Shown here piece by piece: positions 25,661 through 34,539 of a stretch of DNA of 64,000 nt; within the stretch, counting starts at the first letter, position 1; every line of letters begins with the position of its first letter. Origin of the DNA: Solobacterium sp. (GTDB lineage: Bacteria > Bacillota_I > Bacilli_A > Erysipelotrichales > Erysipelotrichaceae); NCBI GenBank assembly GCA_017512725.1, contig JAFWEW010000013.1, forward strand, positions 62,001 to 126,000. The letters are read 5' to 3'. The notes under the pieces are model-generated. The model made no database searches and was not told the DNA's origin. It was given only the letters and a program-made list of their open reading frames with translations. The translations under genes and the position numbers were made by a program.

Positions 25661-28463
25661 AGCGGATCTCCGCCTTACTGCCGGAGCTCTTCCCGTCGGT
25701 GCGCAGATCCTTTGTGACGAGGATCTGGTTCGGGATCCGCTCTCTCAGTTCTTCCACGTGCGAAATAATGCCGATCTGCCGGTTCTGTCCGGAAAGCTTC
25801 TCCAGTACCCGGATTGCCGTGCGGATCGCATCGATATCCAGAGTTCCAAAACCTTCGTCAACGAACATGGTATCGATTGCGATACCGGCCTGTGCCTGTA
25901 CTTCATCACTGAGTCCAAGCGCCAGTGCCAGCGATGCCAGGAACGATTCACCGCCGGAAAGCGATCTTACGGTACGTTCTTTTCCGGTGTAACGGTCCAG
26001 AACGTTCAGTTCCAGTGCCGCATGCCGGGAAGGATCGTTCGGACGGGAACGGATCAGATAATACTGTCCGTCTGACAGGAAATGGAGCCGCTGATTGGCC
26101 CGGTCAATGATCCGGTCAAAGTATTTGATCTGAACATAATCTTCCAGTGTTACGCGCTCTTTGTTTGCCAGTTCACCGTTTGCCGTATCACTCAGCGCAT
26201 CGACCCATTCCTTACGGTTGATCGTGCCTTTGAGTTCTGCACCGGTATGGATCAGTGCGGCAAGCGAAGGCTGGTTCATCGCCGTACGTACGATGATGTC
26301 TTCCTTTTCCTTCAGACGTTCCTTCCGCTCATTCTCAAAATGATTCTTCCGGACCATCTGTTTGTCCAGTATTGCCTGTGCTTCTTCGGGACTGGTTCCG
26401 CCATTTTCCCGGATGGTCTTCAGCACTTCATCCCTTCCGGCCAAAGCCTTCTGCAGTGCCTTCTCATCCGCTTCCGCTTTTTCCCTGCGGCTGTCCAGTT
26501 CTGCCTGCCGTATTGTGATCTCCCGGGTCAGAACAGCCATATCCTTACGGGCTGCTTCTTCGGTCGGATACGGGAAGTCTTTCTTCATCCGATCAGCCTT
26601 TGCCAGCTCATAATTGGATTTTTCATTCAGAACGGCTGCCTTTTCCCGCAGTTCGGAAAGTCTCGCAGAAGCGGTATCGATCTTTTCCCGGATTTCCGGG
26701 ATCCGTTCTCTGAGCTGTACCAGACGGTCCGCGTGGACCTTCTGTTCCGCCAGATCCTTTTTTGCGTCCGCTCTTGCGGCATAAAGCTGTTCCCGGCGCT
26801 GAATCAGAACCTGCAGTCCTTCTGAGGTGCATTCCGGTATACCTGCTGAATTAAACGCCGCTATTACCGCTTTGTTTTCGACTGCCAGCCGCTCCTTTGC
26901 GCCATGTGATTCCCGGGCGGTTTGTTCTGCCGCCTCTCTAGCGTCATCCATTGCTTTTTCGGAAAGATGGACCCGGTCTTCTGTCGGCGTACCGACCGAT
27001 TTGACCGCCTTGCGCGGATGCGTCGTAGAGCCGCACACCGGACATGGGTACCCGTCCACCAGCTGTTCCGCCAGAATACCGGCCTGTCCGGCCAGATACG
27101 CACCAAGGATCGCATGATATTCTTCCGATTTCCGGTTGAACTGTCTGGTATCCTCTTTCAGCTGTTCGACCAGCTGTTTGTAAGCCACCGCCGTATTTTC
27201 ACGGGTATTATATTTTTCCTCTGCCTGATCGTAGCTTTCAATACCGCGTGTGATCTCAATGATTGCCTCATTGGCTTTCAGCACGGCAAGATCAGCGCCT
27301 TCAATCGATTGCCGTTCCGCTTCATCCTTTTCCCACTGTGCCTGATGAAGCTTCAGAGCCGCTTCGGTTTCATCCGCTTCTGCCTCAAGGCGCTTTGCCT
27401 CCTGGCTGGCTTCCTCAGCGATCTCATACATCCGGTTCAGTTCGATATAGCGCGGCAGCGATGCTTTCCCCTGCTCATAGGTTGCCCTCATGCGGGCGAT
27501 TTCTTTTTCCTGCCCGATATATTCCATGAGGTAATCATGAGACTGATCACGCTGCTGCTGAAGCTCCGGGATTCGCGTACTCGCCTTGTCCAGATGCGAA
27601 TAGATCTGAAGAATCTGCTCGTTTTTTGAAATGATTTCACCAATCGAGGCAATTCTTCGATCCAGTTCTTCAATCTCTTTATTCTTCTGATCAAGACGAT
27701 AGGAATCTTCGACAATGATCTTTTCCAGAAGCGCAGAAGCATCTTCTGCCGAAACCGCATCACCAAGCGCAATCAGTTTCTGAGCATCACTGAAATGAAC
27801 GCTGTCTTCCGTACACTTGGCGCTTTTCATCGTTCTTCCGAGATCATGATGAAGATCATGGATCAGCTGTTCCAGACGGTCGGATTCCTTCTGAAGTGAT
27901 TCTTCCAATTCTTTGTAGCGGCTGGTTTGAAACAGCTGCCGGAAGATCTCATTCCGCTTTTCCGTATCCGCCGTAAGAAGTTCCTGAAACCTTCCCTGTG
28001 CGATCATCACGATCTGGGTAAACTGTTCACAGGTCAGCCCAAGCATTTCATCGATCTTCTCACTGACCGCTTCCCCTGTTATGACAGTTCCGTCCGGCAG
28101 AACAAGCTTCGCAGATGCAGGATGACGGATCGTACGCAGTACGCCGCTGTCTTTAATCTGCTCATAGATATATGCCGGACTGCGTTCAATATGATAGAAC
28201 GCATCCCGGAATTCAAAATCCATCGCAACATATGTCTGTTCATTCTGATCAGCATACTGGCTTCTCAGCAGATCCGGGCCTCTGCCGGGACTGCTGGCCT
28301 CACCGTATAATGCGAAAACAATCGCATCAAAAATAGCGGTCTTTCCTGCCCCGGTGTCTCCCGAAATCAGGTAGAGACCGTGGTCACCAAGTCGCGAAAA
28401 ATCGATCTCACTGATGCCGGAATAGGATCCGAATGCAGATATGGTCAGTTTAAGCGGTCTCAT
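25653..28463 (-). CDS. sbcC: SbcC-like exonuclease ATPase subunit
   Basis: 936 residues of the SMC/Rad50 type. Walker A is in ISGDTGAGKTAIFDAIVFALYG (about 32-53), the zinc hook Cys pair in GYPCPVCGS at the centre, long flanking coiled coils on both sides, and the ABC signature SLSGGESFLASLALALGLSDEVQ with Walker B MFVDEGFGTLD at the C-terminus. With SbcD it cleaves hairpins and protein-blocked DNA ends. It overlaps sbcD by 14 bp. Confidence 0.95.
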   Translation of the reverse strand: MRPLKLTISAFGSYSGISEIDFSRLGDHGLYLISGDTGAGKTAIFDAIVFALYGEASSPGRGPDLLRSQYADQNEQTYVAMDFEFRDAFYHIERSPAYIYEQIKDSGVLRTIRHPASAKLVLPDGTVITGEAVSEKIDEMLGLTCEQFTQIVMIAQGRFQELLTADTEKRNEIFRQLFQTSRYKELEESLQKESDRLEQLIHDLHHDLGRTMKSAKCTEDSVHFSDAQKLIALGDAVSAEDASALLEKIIVEDSYRLDQKNKEIEELDRRIASIGEIISKNEQILQIYSHLDKASTRIPELQQQRDQSHDYLMEYIGQEKEIARMRATYEQGKASLPRYIELNRMYEIAEEASQEAKRLEAEADETEAALKLHQAQWEKDEAERQSIEGADLAVLKANEAIIEITRGIESYDQAEEKYNTRENTAVAYKQLVEQLKEDTRQFNRKSEEYHAILGAYLAGQAGILAEQLVDGYPCPVCGSTTHPRKAVKSVGTPTEDRVHLSEKAMDDAREAAEQTARESHGAKERLAVENKAVIAAFNSAGIPECTSEGLQVLIQRREQLYAARADAKKDLAEQKVHADRLVQLRERIPEIREKIDTASARLSELREKAAVLNEKSNYELAKADRMKKDFPYPTEEAARKDMAVLTREITIRQAELDSRREKAEADEKALQKALAGRDEVLKTIRENGGTSPEEAQAILDKQMVRKNHFENERKERLKEKEDIIVRTAMNQPSLAALIHTGAELKGTINRKEWVDALSDTANGELANKERVTLEDYVQIKYFDRIIDRANQRLHFLSDGQYYLIRSRPNDPSRHAALELNVLDRYTGKERTVRSLSGGESFLASLALALGLSDEVQAQAGIAIDTMFVDEGFGTLDIDAIRTAIRVLEKLSGQNRQIGIISHVEELRERIPNQILVTKDLRTDGKSSGSKAEIRCG

Positions 28464-29634
28464 TCGTATCCTCCCGGAATACCGTTCCGATCACATCGGT
28501 CAGGAATTCCTTCTGTTCTACGGTCAGTTCTTTTTCATTCTGTTTCTCGTAAAACTCCGAAAACAAAGCCATCGGTTCCTTCAGCAGAAGTTCCCGTACC
28601 TCGGTCTTAACGGTAAAGTCATCTTCCGTACGGATGACATGATTGGTCTGGATCCGGCCATCTGCATAAGAAACCGCAAGAATATAGGGGTATTTCTGAC
28701 GCAGAACAGTAATCGCATCCGGAATATCCTCTTCTTCATCCAGAACGATATGAAGATAGTTGCGGTTATGGGCTTCAATGACATCCTGCATCATTAATTC
28801 CTTGAATGTTCCGACAAGACGTTCGATTTCCCGGTCCGGCGTGAGCAGAACCGTACTGATCCGGTAGATTCCCTTATCCGCAAGGGTCACAAAGGTAAAC
28901 GAACATTCCTTGTTCATTTCCGTTTCGGTAAACTTCAGCGGAGCCCCGCTGTAGCGGATCGTATCTTTACTGACTCCCTGTGCAGTATGGATATGCCCCA
29001 AAGCAACATATTCAAATCCGTCAAATACTGCCGGATCAACTGCCTCATGCCCAAATGCCAGATAATCTTCCGACCCGTCAACATTCACCACAGAGCCATC
29101 CACATACTGATGGGCAACCAGAATATTGCGTTCGTCAAAATGGATATCCCCACAGCTCAGCGCATGACGCACCGCACCGGTATAATCGCTGACGTAATCT
29201 TCTTCCTTTTCGATAAACTGGTTCACGATCGCCGGTGTAAGATACGGCAGGCACCAGACATGAAGCGGTCCGTAACGGTCAATAAGATCGACACATTCCA
29301 GTTTCCCCTTCCAGACCCCGCTTACATGAATATCCAGTTCCTTGAACAGTTCTGAACCGTATTCGATATAGTCTCCCCGGTCATGGTTCCCGGCAATCAT
29401 AAAAACATTCTGGTTTTCCTTCTTCAGTGCAGAAAGAAAATCGTTCAGAACAGCGACCGCTTCCGCATCCGGTACCGGAGAATCATAGATATCTCCGGCA
29501 ATGATGACAGTTTCGATCTCTTTTTTTACTATTTTTTCAACGACCTGTTCCAGGATCTTCCGCTGATTCTCAATCAGCGAATAATCATTCAGTTTTCGTC
29601 CCAGATGCAGATCTGCAAGATGTGCAATTCTCAT
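28450..29634 (-). CDS. sbcD: SbcD-like DNA repair exonuclease
   Basis: 394 residues. Metallophosphoesterase motifs are complete: HLADLHLG, IIAGDIYDS, MIAGNHDRGD, and VALGHIHT. A C-terminal capping domain follows. Nuclease subunit of the SbcCD (Mre11-Rad50) complex acting on double-strand breaks and DNA hairpins. Start ATG 29634 lies at the beginning of the first motif (MRIAHLADLHLG), as usual. Confidence 0.95.
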   Translation of the reverse strand: MRIAHLADLHLGRKLNDYSLIENQRKILEQVVEKIVKKEIETVIIAGDIYDSPVPDAEAVAVLNDFLSALKKENQNVFMIAGNHDRGDYIEYGSELFKELDIHVSGVWKGKLECVDLIDRYGPLHVWCLPYLTPAIVNQFIEKEEDYVSDYTGAVRHALSCGDIHFDERNILVAHQYVDGSVVNVDGSEDYLAFGHEAVDPAVFDGFEYVALGHIHTAQGVSKDTIRYSGAPLKFTETEMNKECSFTFVTLADKGIYRISTVLLTPDREIERLVGTFKELMMQDVIEAHNRNYLHIVLDEEEDIPDAITVLRQKYPYILAVSYADGRIQTNHVIRTEDDFTVKTEVRELLLKEPMALFSEFYEKQNEKELTVEQKEFLTDVIGTVFREDTNETA

Positions 29635-29694
29635 TTACTCTCTCTTTTCGCGTATTATTATAACCCGAAACAGTTTCTTAATCCTTTATCTGAA

Positions 29695-29731
29695 AAGACC
29701 TCAATTCACGATCGCTGTGAAATGAGGTCTT
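29695..29731 (-). terminator. Rho-independent terminator after SGNH gene
   Basis: Stem AAGACCTCA/TGAGGTCTT with an inner TTCAC/GTGAA pairing and TTTT following on the minus strand. Confidence 0.75.
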
Positions 29732-29797
29732 GTATGTTGAATTTGATAAATATTACACGGGATCTGTAACTGCCGCCGGTTCTTGATGAGTATTTGT

Positions 29798-31204
29798 TTA
29801 CGGCGTTACCTGTTGTTGATCCTGCGGCTGCTGATCTTGTTGCTGTTGATCTTGCTGCTGTTGTTGATCTTGCTGCTGTTGTTGATCTTGCTGCTGTTGT
29901 TGATCTTGCTGCTGATCTTGCTGCTGATCTTGCTGCTGATCTTGCTGCTGTTGCTGATCTTGCTGCTGATCTTGCTGCTGCTGTTGTTCTTGTTGTTGCT
30001 GCTGTTGTTCTTGTTCTTTCTGCTGCTGTTCTTTATATGCAGCCTCTGCAGCGGCACTATCCTTTGCTGTGGGAAAGCATCTGTTTAATATGGTTGACCA
30101 GGTATACCCAATGGACGAGTATGCCCCACATGCGTTTGCGTTTGTTAACGTCGAAGCTGCAGGAACAGCAGACGCAGATGGTGTCGGAGTTGGGGTTGGA
30201 GTAGCCGTAGGCTCCGGAGTCACATTGTTTTCTATGGTTGAAGGATCCTCTTTGAATTCCTTATTCGTCAGCGGATCGGTCTTGATCAGACCATCCGGTA
30301 CACCGATGATCGTCGGAATCGCTGCCAGCGGTTTCGGCCGGTCATCATCCGTGATCCAGGAATGTGTGCGGATATACTTGAACAGTGCTTCCAGTCCTTT
30401 GTTTGAAAGATGAAGACCATCTGCAGATACCATGTAGCCGTCTTTGGCATAACCGGTTTTCTCATCTTTCATGGTCTCTGCCGAATTCAGATACTTCCAC
30501 TTGTTGTCCTTGCACATCTTTGCGATTGCTTCATTGTATGCATCGATCTGCTTCATGGAAACATTGGTATAAGTGGTATTCTTGGCAACCGGAGGAATCG
30601 AGTTGACTATGATATCAACCGAAGGATATGCCTTTTCGATTGCACGGATACCGGCTGTATAGCGTTCAATGAAAGATGTCGCATCTGTGCTGGTGCCATA
30701 CAGGTTATTGGTACCCATGGTGATAATCACCCGTTCCGGCTGCAGTATCTTCACCGACTGCGGCATGGAATAACGCCCGGTCGAAAAGTCCATGCAGGGA
30801 AATGAAGCGATCGCATCAATTCCCATGCCGACGACGCCGATTGCATTCTGTTTGGACGCATAGGTCTTCTTGGTTTCCGGATTGATTTCCTTCAGGAAAC
30901 GGGCAGTATTGGAGTCGCCAAGAAACAGCGTACTTTCAACATATTTGATGCCCGCATCTTCGGTTTCCTCAAGCACAGTACCATCAAACTTCTTTTTATC
31001 CAGAACACCTGCCGACGCATCGTAATCGTCTGCCTCTGCAGTCGCTTCCGGTGTCGCTTCCTGTTCTTCTTCGTTTTTATGACCTCTTGTGGCTAATACC
31101 ACGATTAAAACAATCACGAGTAGCACCGCTGCCGCAATGGCTGCGATTCCTGCAGGCTGAAGATAATATTTTCTGCCGTTAAAACGGATTACGATTGGTT
31201 TCAT
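29798..31204 (-). CDS. Membrane-anchored SGNH/GDSL hydrolase with Gln-rich C-terminus
   Basis: 468 residues from ATG 31204 (MKPIVIRFNGRKYYLQ), chosen because the signal anchor (IAAIAAAVLLVIVLIVV) follows directly; the longer frame crosses a terminator. The SGNH domain has the nucleophile block TLFLGDSNTAR, ITMGTNNLY, and the Asp-His block SADGLHLSN. A Pro/Thr linker (TPEPTATPTPTPTP) follows, a short Cys-containing segment, and then about 75 residues made of Q, D and E only. Probably a surface esterase, for instance acting on wall or polysaccharide acetyl groups. The Gln-rich tail is encoded by a CAG/CAA/GAT microsatellite. Confidence 0.88.
   Translation of the reverse strand: MKPIVIRFNGRKYYLQPAGIAAIAAAVLLVIVLIVVLATRGHKNEEEQEATPEATAEADDYDASAGVLDKKKFDGTVLEETEDAGIKYVESTLFLGDSNTARFLKEINPETKKTYASKQNAIGVVGMGIDAIASFPCMDFSTGRYSMPQSVKILQPERVIITMGTNNLYGTSTDATSFIERYTAGIRAIEKAYPSVDIIVNSIPPVAKNTTYTNVSMKQIDAYNEAIAKMCKDNKWKYLNSAETMKDEKTGYAKDGYMVSADGLHLSNKGLEALFKYIRTHSWITDDDRPKPLAAIPTIIGVPDGLIKTDPLTNKEFKEDPSTIENNVTPEPTATPTPTPTPSASAVPAASTLTNANACGAYSSIGYTWSTILNRCFPTAKDSAAAEAAYKEQQQKEQEQQQQQQEQQQQQDQQQDQQQQQDQQQDQQQDQQQDQQQQQDQQQQQDQQQQQDQQQQDQQPQDQQQVTP
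29813..30045. repeat. Coding microsatellite (Gln/Asp tract)
   Basis: On the minus strand CAACAGCAGCAAGAT-like units of 9-18 bp repeat many times. All units are multiples of three, so copy-number change alters tail length without frameshift. Confidence 0.85.
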
Positions 31205-31273
31205 GTTAATTATTTTATCCTGTTTTTCTCTCTTCCGCCACTTGGCCGCCAGCCTGGAAAACGTACCTTCATG

Positions 31274-31305
31274 AAAAAAACCTTCGGAAAATTGATGTCC
31301 GAAGG
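31274..31305 (-). terminator. Rho-independent terminator separated from its gene by the IS
   Basis: Stem CCTTCGGA/TCCGAAGG with T7 on the minus strand. The nearest minus-strand gene upstream is the DUF4353 lipoprotein at 33229-34422, which is now separated from this terminator only by the IS200/IS605 element. Confidence 0.75.
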
Positions 31306-31438
31306 CTCTTAGGATACTAAGCGGGAATCCTCGGCAATTCAATTGCCGAGATGAAAGCGCACCTTAAAGAGTCATTTTCCCTAGTCTTTTTCTTTGATTC
31401 TCTATTGGGTTTTGATGCAAAAATGTTATACTATGTGT

Positions 31439-31849
31439 ATGAAACAGAGCCTTGTTCATTACAGAACTTCTGTGTGTAATATCAACTACCATATGGTGTG
31501 GTCTGTCAAGTACAGAAGAAAGATTCTTTCTCCAGAGATTGAAGCCTATTTAAAGGTGCTTGTACAGGAGATCGCAATGGATAAAGGATTTACTGTTCAT
31601 TTGTTCGAATGCGGCGAAGGAGATCATATTCACTGCTTTGTTTCTGGTCCTCCAAAGCTTTCGATCACTGATATTGTGAAATATCTGAAAGGGATCACCG
31701 GCAGGAAATTGTTTGAAAAGTTCCCGGAAATCAAAGATAAGCTATGGCGAGGACAGCTCTGGAATCATTCTTATTATGTCGAAACGATTGGATCGGTATC
31801 AGAAGAGAATATCCGACGATACATTGAACACCAGACCAAATCGTATTGA
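31439..31849 (+). CDS. tnpA: IS200/IS605 transposase TnpA (HUH, Y1)
   Basis: 136 residues. The start ATG 31439 follows a TATACT box by about 7 bp. The HUH motif is HIHCF (EGDHIHCFVSGPP) and the catalytic tyrosine lies in WNHSYYVETIGSVSEENIRRYI. Single-strand DNA transposase that excises and inserts the element at the 3' side of a short target, recognising the end hairpins. Confidence 0.95.
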   Translation: MKQSLVHYRTSVCNINYHMVWSVKYRRKILSPEIEAYLKVLVQEIAMDKGFTVHLFECGEGDHIHCFVSGPPKLSITDIVKYLKGITGRKLFEKFPEIKDKLWRGQLWNHSYYVETIGSVSEENIRRYIEHQTKSY

Positions 31850-31864
31850 AAAGAGGAAAAGCAT

Positions 31865-33118
31865 ATGCGGCTGAGTAAGAAAACGACTGTAAAACTCAAT
31901 AACAATGAGTCCAATCTCCTTGGACATCTTTGTTATGCCGCACAGAAACTCTGGAACCAGTGCAATTATGAGCGCAGGAACTATCAGGAACTTGGATTTG
32001 AAACATATCCGGACTGGTATTACCAGAAGAAGGCTCATAAGGATGATCTTTGGTTCAAGTCTCTTCCATCCCAGACAGCACAGGAGGTATGTAAACAGCT
32101 GGATAAGGCATGGAAGAGTTATTTCGCTCTTTTGAAAACAAAAGGTATCGAGAATCCGAATCCTCCGCATTTCAAGCAGGAACCTATGGTGATCACCTAC
32201 ATGCAGAACGGTATCGTACATAAAAAAGGAGAAAACACTGTACGGCTGTCGCTTCCCGGGAAACTGAAGGAATACATGAAAACTGAATATGGCATCGAAG
32301 ATAAATACCTATATCTGGAAAACTGTATTTTCCAGGACACAGATGTCATCAAACAGATCAAACTGTATCCTCCGGTAAATGGAGAGACGCAGGTCATTGT
32401 GATCTATGAAGTAGAAGATCCTGTTCCAGTAGAAGAAAACGGGCATTATCTTTCTGTTGATCTCGGACTTCATAATCTGTTTACCTGTTATGACAGTGAA
32501 GGGAAGGCTTTTATTGCGGGCAGAAAGTATCTGAATATCTGTTACCGGTATGACAAAGAGATCGCAAGAGTGCAGTCCCAATGGAGCAGTATACAGTCCG
32601 CAAAAGGGATTGCATACCCGAAATCATCTGCACATCTGAAAAAGCTGTACCGAAAGAAGGCAAACAGTGTGAATGATTATCTTCATAAGGTAACACGAAT
32701 GATTGCGGATTACTGCCGTGACAATGAAATTACGACTGTAGTGATCGGAGATATTCGGAATATCCGCAGGAACAATGATCTTGGGCATATGGTGAATCAG
32801 AAGCTTCATAGTCTTCCGTATTCCAGGATTTATCAGATGCTTTCCTACAAGCTGGAGCTGTATGGGATCCGTATGGTTCGACAGAACGAAGCGTATACCA
32901 GTCAGTGCAGCCCATTAACACCGGCAGTCGGAAAAGAATATGCGAAAAAAGAGAAACGGGTAACGAGGGGGTTGTACAAAGACGGTGACGAAATATTCAA
33001 TGCGGATGCGGTTGGGGCATACAACATCCTTCGAAAGAATCTTGAAGAAAATGAAAAAGGGATCGTACTTCCAATTAAAGGAATATCCAATCCCAAAGTA
33101 ATAAAAGCAGCTGTGTAG
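31865..33118 (+). CDS. tnpB: TnpB RNA-guided nuclease (IS605 OrfB family)
   Basis: 417 residues. N-terminal helical/WED part, then a RuvC-like domain: first Asp in HYLSVDLGLHNLF, bridge-helix-like KLYRKKANSVNDYLHKVTRMIADYC, second block VVIGDIRNIRRN, third Asp in EIFNADAVGAYNILRK. The second block has Gly-Asp where the classical TnpB has Glu-Asp, and the usual CxxC zinc ribbon is replaced by SQCSPLTPAVGKEYAKKEKRVTRGL; a conserved Glu in RQNEAYTS may supply the missing acid. Such 'rearranged' TnpBs are a known branch. Starts 16 bp after tnpA. Confidence 0.9.
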   Translation: MRLSKKTTVKLNNNESNLLGHLCYAAQKLWNQCNYERRNYQELGFETYPDWYYQKKAHKDDLWFKSLPSQTAQEVCKQLDKAWKSYFALLKTKGIENPNPPHFKQEPMVITYMQNGIVHKKGENTVRLSLPGKLKEYMKTEYGIEDKYLYLENCIFQDTDVIKQIKLYPPVNGETQVIVIYEVEDPVPVEENGHYLSVDLGLHNLFTCYDSEGKAFIAGRKYLNICYRYDKEIARVQSQWSSIQSAKGIAYPKSSAHLKKLYRKKANSVNDYLHKVTRMIADYCRDNEITTVVIGDIRNIRRNNDLGHMVNQKLHSLPYSRIYQMLSYKLELYGIRMVRQNEAYTSQCSPLTPAVGKEYAKKEKRVTRGLYKDGDEIFNADAVGAYNILRKNLEENEKGIVLPIKGISNPKVIKAAV

Positions 33119-33215
33119 TCTTTCATGAGACAGCAGTAAAGGTGTTATGGACGCACCCGGGAGCTGCACAGCCCTTGGCTGTGCCAACCCGATGCTCGGT
33201 AATTTAATTGCCGAG
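33119..33215 (+). ncRNA. Probable omega-RNA scaffold (3' end of tnpB to right hairpin)
   Basis: The stretch after tnpB carries a perfect hairpin GCACAGCC-CTT-GGCTGTGC (33167-33185) and the end hairpin CTCGGTAATT/AATTGCCGAG. TnpB guide RNAs derive from this end of the element, with the guide reading into the flank after the right end (about 33216 on). The 5' limit probably lies within tnpB and is not visible. Confidence 0.6.
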
Positions 33216-33228
33216 TAGTTCACTGTGA

Positions 33229-34422
33229 TTAACCTCTTTTTCTGTTTTGGCCGGCAAAACCGCCCATCATCTGATTGGTCAGACTCGTTACTGTTGCACC
33301 GTTTACGATGATCGTACCGCCGGTATACTCACCTGTGCCGTCATAATCAAACGGTGACTGCGCTGTAATGTTGATGGAACCACCGCTGATATAAAGATCT
33401 CCGTTGGAATCAATCGCATCTGTATCGCCGGCTGCCATTTCAATCGTAAGATTTCCTCCGCTGATCGTGATCACCGGATCATATGCCTTTGATTTCTGAC
33501 CGGCATTGATTCCGTCATCCGCCGCAGTGATATTTATCGTTCCGTCAGAGATGGTAACCTGTGTTGATTCGATACCCTCCCCGGCTTCGATCTCCAGGGT
33601 TCCGCCTTCGATCGTGACAATGCTTTGGCCATGAAGTGCATCATCCTTTGCGCTGATATTAAATGTACCACCCAGGATCACAAGCTCTCCTTTTGTATCG
33701 TCCTCATCGTTTTCCGAATGGAAGCCGTCGGTTCCTGCCGTAATGGAGAAAGTGCCGTCGTTGATCAGAATCGAATCATTGGCTTCAAACGCCTTGGAAG
33801 AAGCGGTAACGTAATAGGTTCCGCCGGTAATCTTCAGATCATCTTTGCAGACGACACCGTTTTCAGAAGAACTGATCGTCAGTGTTCCGCCGCCGTTCAG
33901 CACAAGATCATCCTTGGAAAAAATCACTCCGTCGGTATTGGTATCTCCATCGGAGGAAAAACTTCCGGTGACCTGGAATATATTTTCGGAATCCGTTGTC
34001 GTCACAAATACCTTATCTGCATGTTTGACATAAATGACCGGTGAAGAAGTGTTTTTGATGGATACACCGTCCAGTACAATCTGTACCTTTGCGTCATCTG
34101 CCGCATCAACTGCCACCGTAACTTCTTCTGCAGAGCCGCTTAAGACGTAAACGCCTTCTTCTGATATCGTGATATTTTCCCCGTCACTTACGGTGTAATA
34201 AACCGCATTTTCAAGATCCGGTGTCTGCTGGAGATCCCGTTCGGTGAAGCGTTCCGAATCATCGGAAGATACTGTTTCAGCAGTGACCGTTTCAACGGTG
34301 TTATTTGTGTTCTGTTCCGGTTCAGCCTTACTGTTTGACTCTGCAGATGAACCGCATCCGCACAGCATCAGTGAAAGCACCGCCGCAAGAAGTATGTTTT
34401 TTCCTGTTTTATTGATCTTCAT
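33229..34422 (-). CDS. Carbohydrate-binding domain (DUF4353) lipoprotein, second copy
   Basis: 397 residues from ATG 34422. Lipoprotein signal MKINKTGKNILLAAVLSLMLCGC with the lipobox Cys at residue 23. The mature part is the same repetitive beta-helix-like fold as the 1103-3235 protein, with turns AADDGINAGQK, AGTDGFHSENDED and AKDDALHG, but lacks the acidic heptad insert and the C-terminal Gly/Gln tail. Surface-exposed; ligand unknown. Its stop is 14 bp from the right end hairpin of the IS. Confidence 0.85.
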   Translation of the reverse strand: MKINKTGKNILLAAVLSLMLCGCGSSAESNSKAEPEQNTNNTVETVTAETVSSDDSERFTERDLQQTPDLENAVYYTVSDGENITISEEGVYVLSGSAEEVTVAVDAADDAKVQIVLDGVSIKNTSSPVIYVKHADKVFVTTTDSENIFQVTGSFSSDGDTNTDGVIFSKDDLVLNGGGTLTISSSENGVVCKDDLKITGGTYYVTASSKAFEANDSILINDGTFSITAGTDGFHSENDEDDTKGELVILGGTFNISAKDDALHGQSIVTIEGGTLEIEAGEGIESTQVTISDGTINITAADDGINAGQKSKAYDPVITISGGNLTIEMAAGDTDAIDSNGDLYISGGSINITAQSPFDYDGTGEYTGGTIIVNGATVTSLTNQMMGGFAGQNRKRG

Positions 34423-34539
34423 TGATCGTACCTCCGCGCAGATATTTGGTTTGCGCATGGTTATTGTATTCGTTCAACCTGAAGATTATCTGAACAGCAA
34501 CTGGAAACTTCATGAAAACGGAATTCCGGCCCCTATTTG

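Larger units (their letters stand above)
31330..33215 (+). mobile_element. IS200/IS605-family element (tnpA, tnpB, end hairpins)
   Basis: Contains TnpA and TnpB genes in one direction. The left subterminal hairpin is CTCGGCAATT-C-AATTGCCGAG (31330-31350) and the right one CTCGGTAATT-T-AATTGCCGAG (33195-33215), nearly identical, as TnpA recognition hairpins should be. The exact cleavage ends lie some bases outside these limits and are not fixed here. Both genes are open, so the element may be active. Confidence 0.9.

Noticed and set aside
29783-30204. Long poly-Leu and Ala/Asp plus-strand ORFs, or a CRISPR-like array
   Set aside because: They are shadows of the Gln/Asp microsatellite; units vary and have no spacers.
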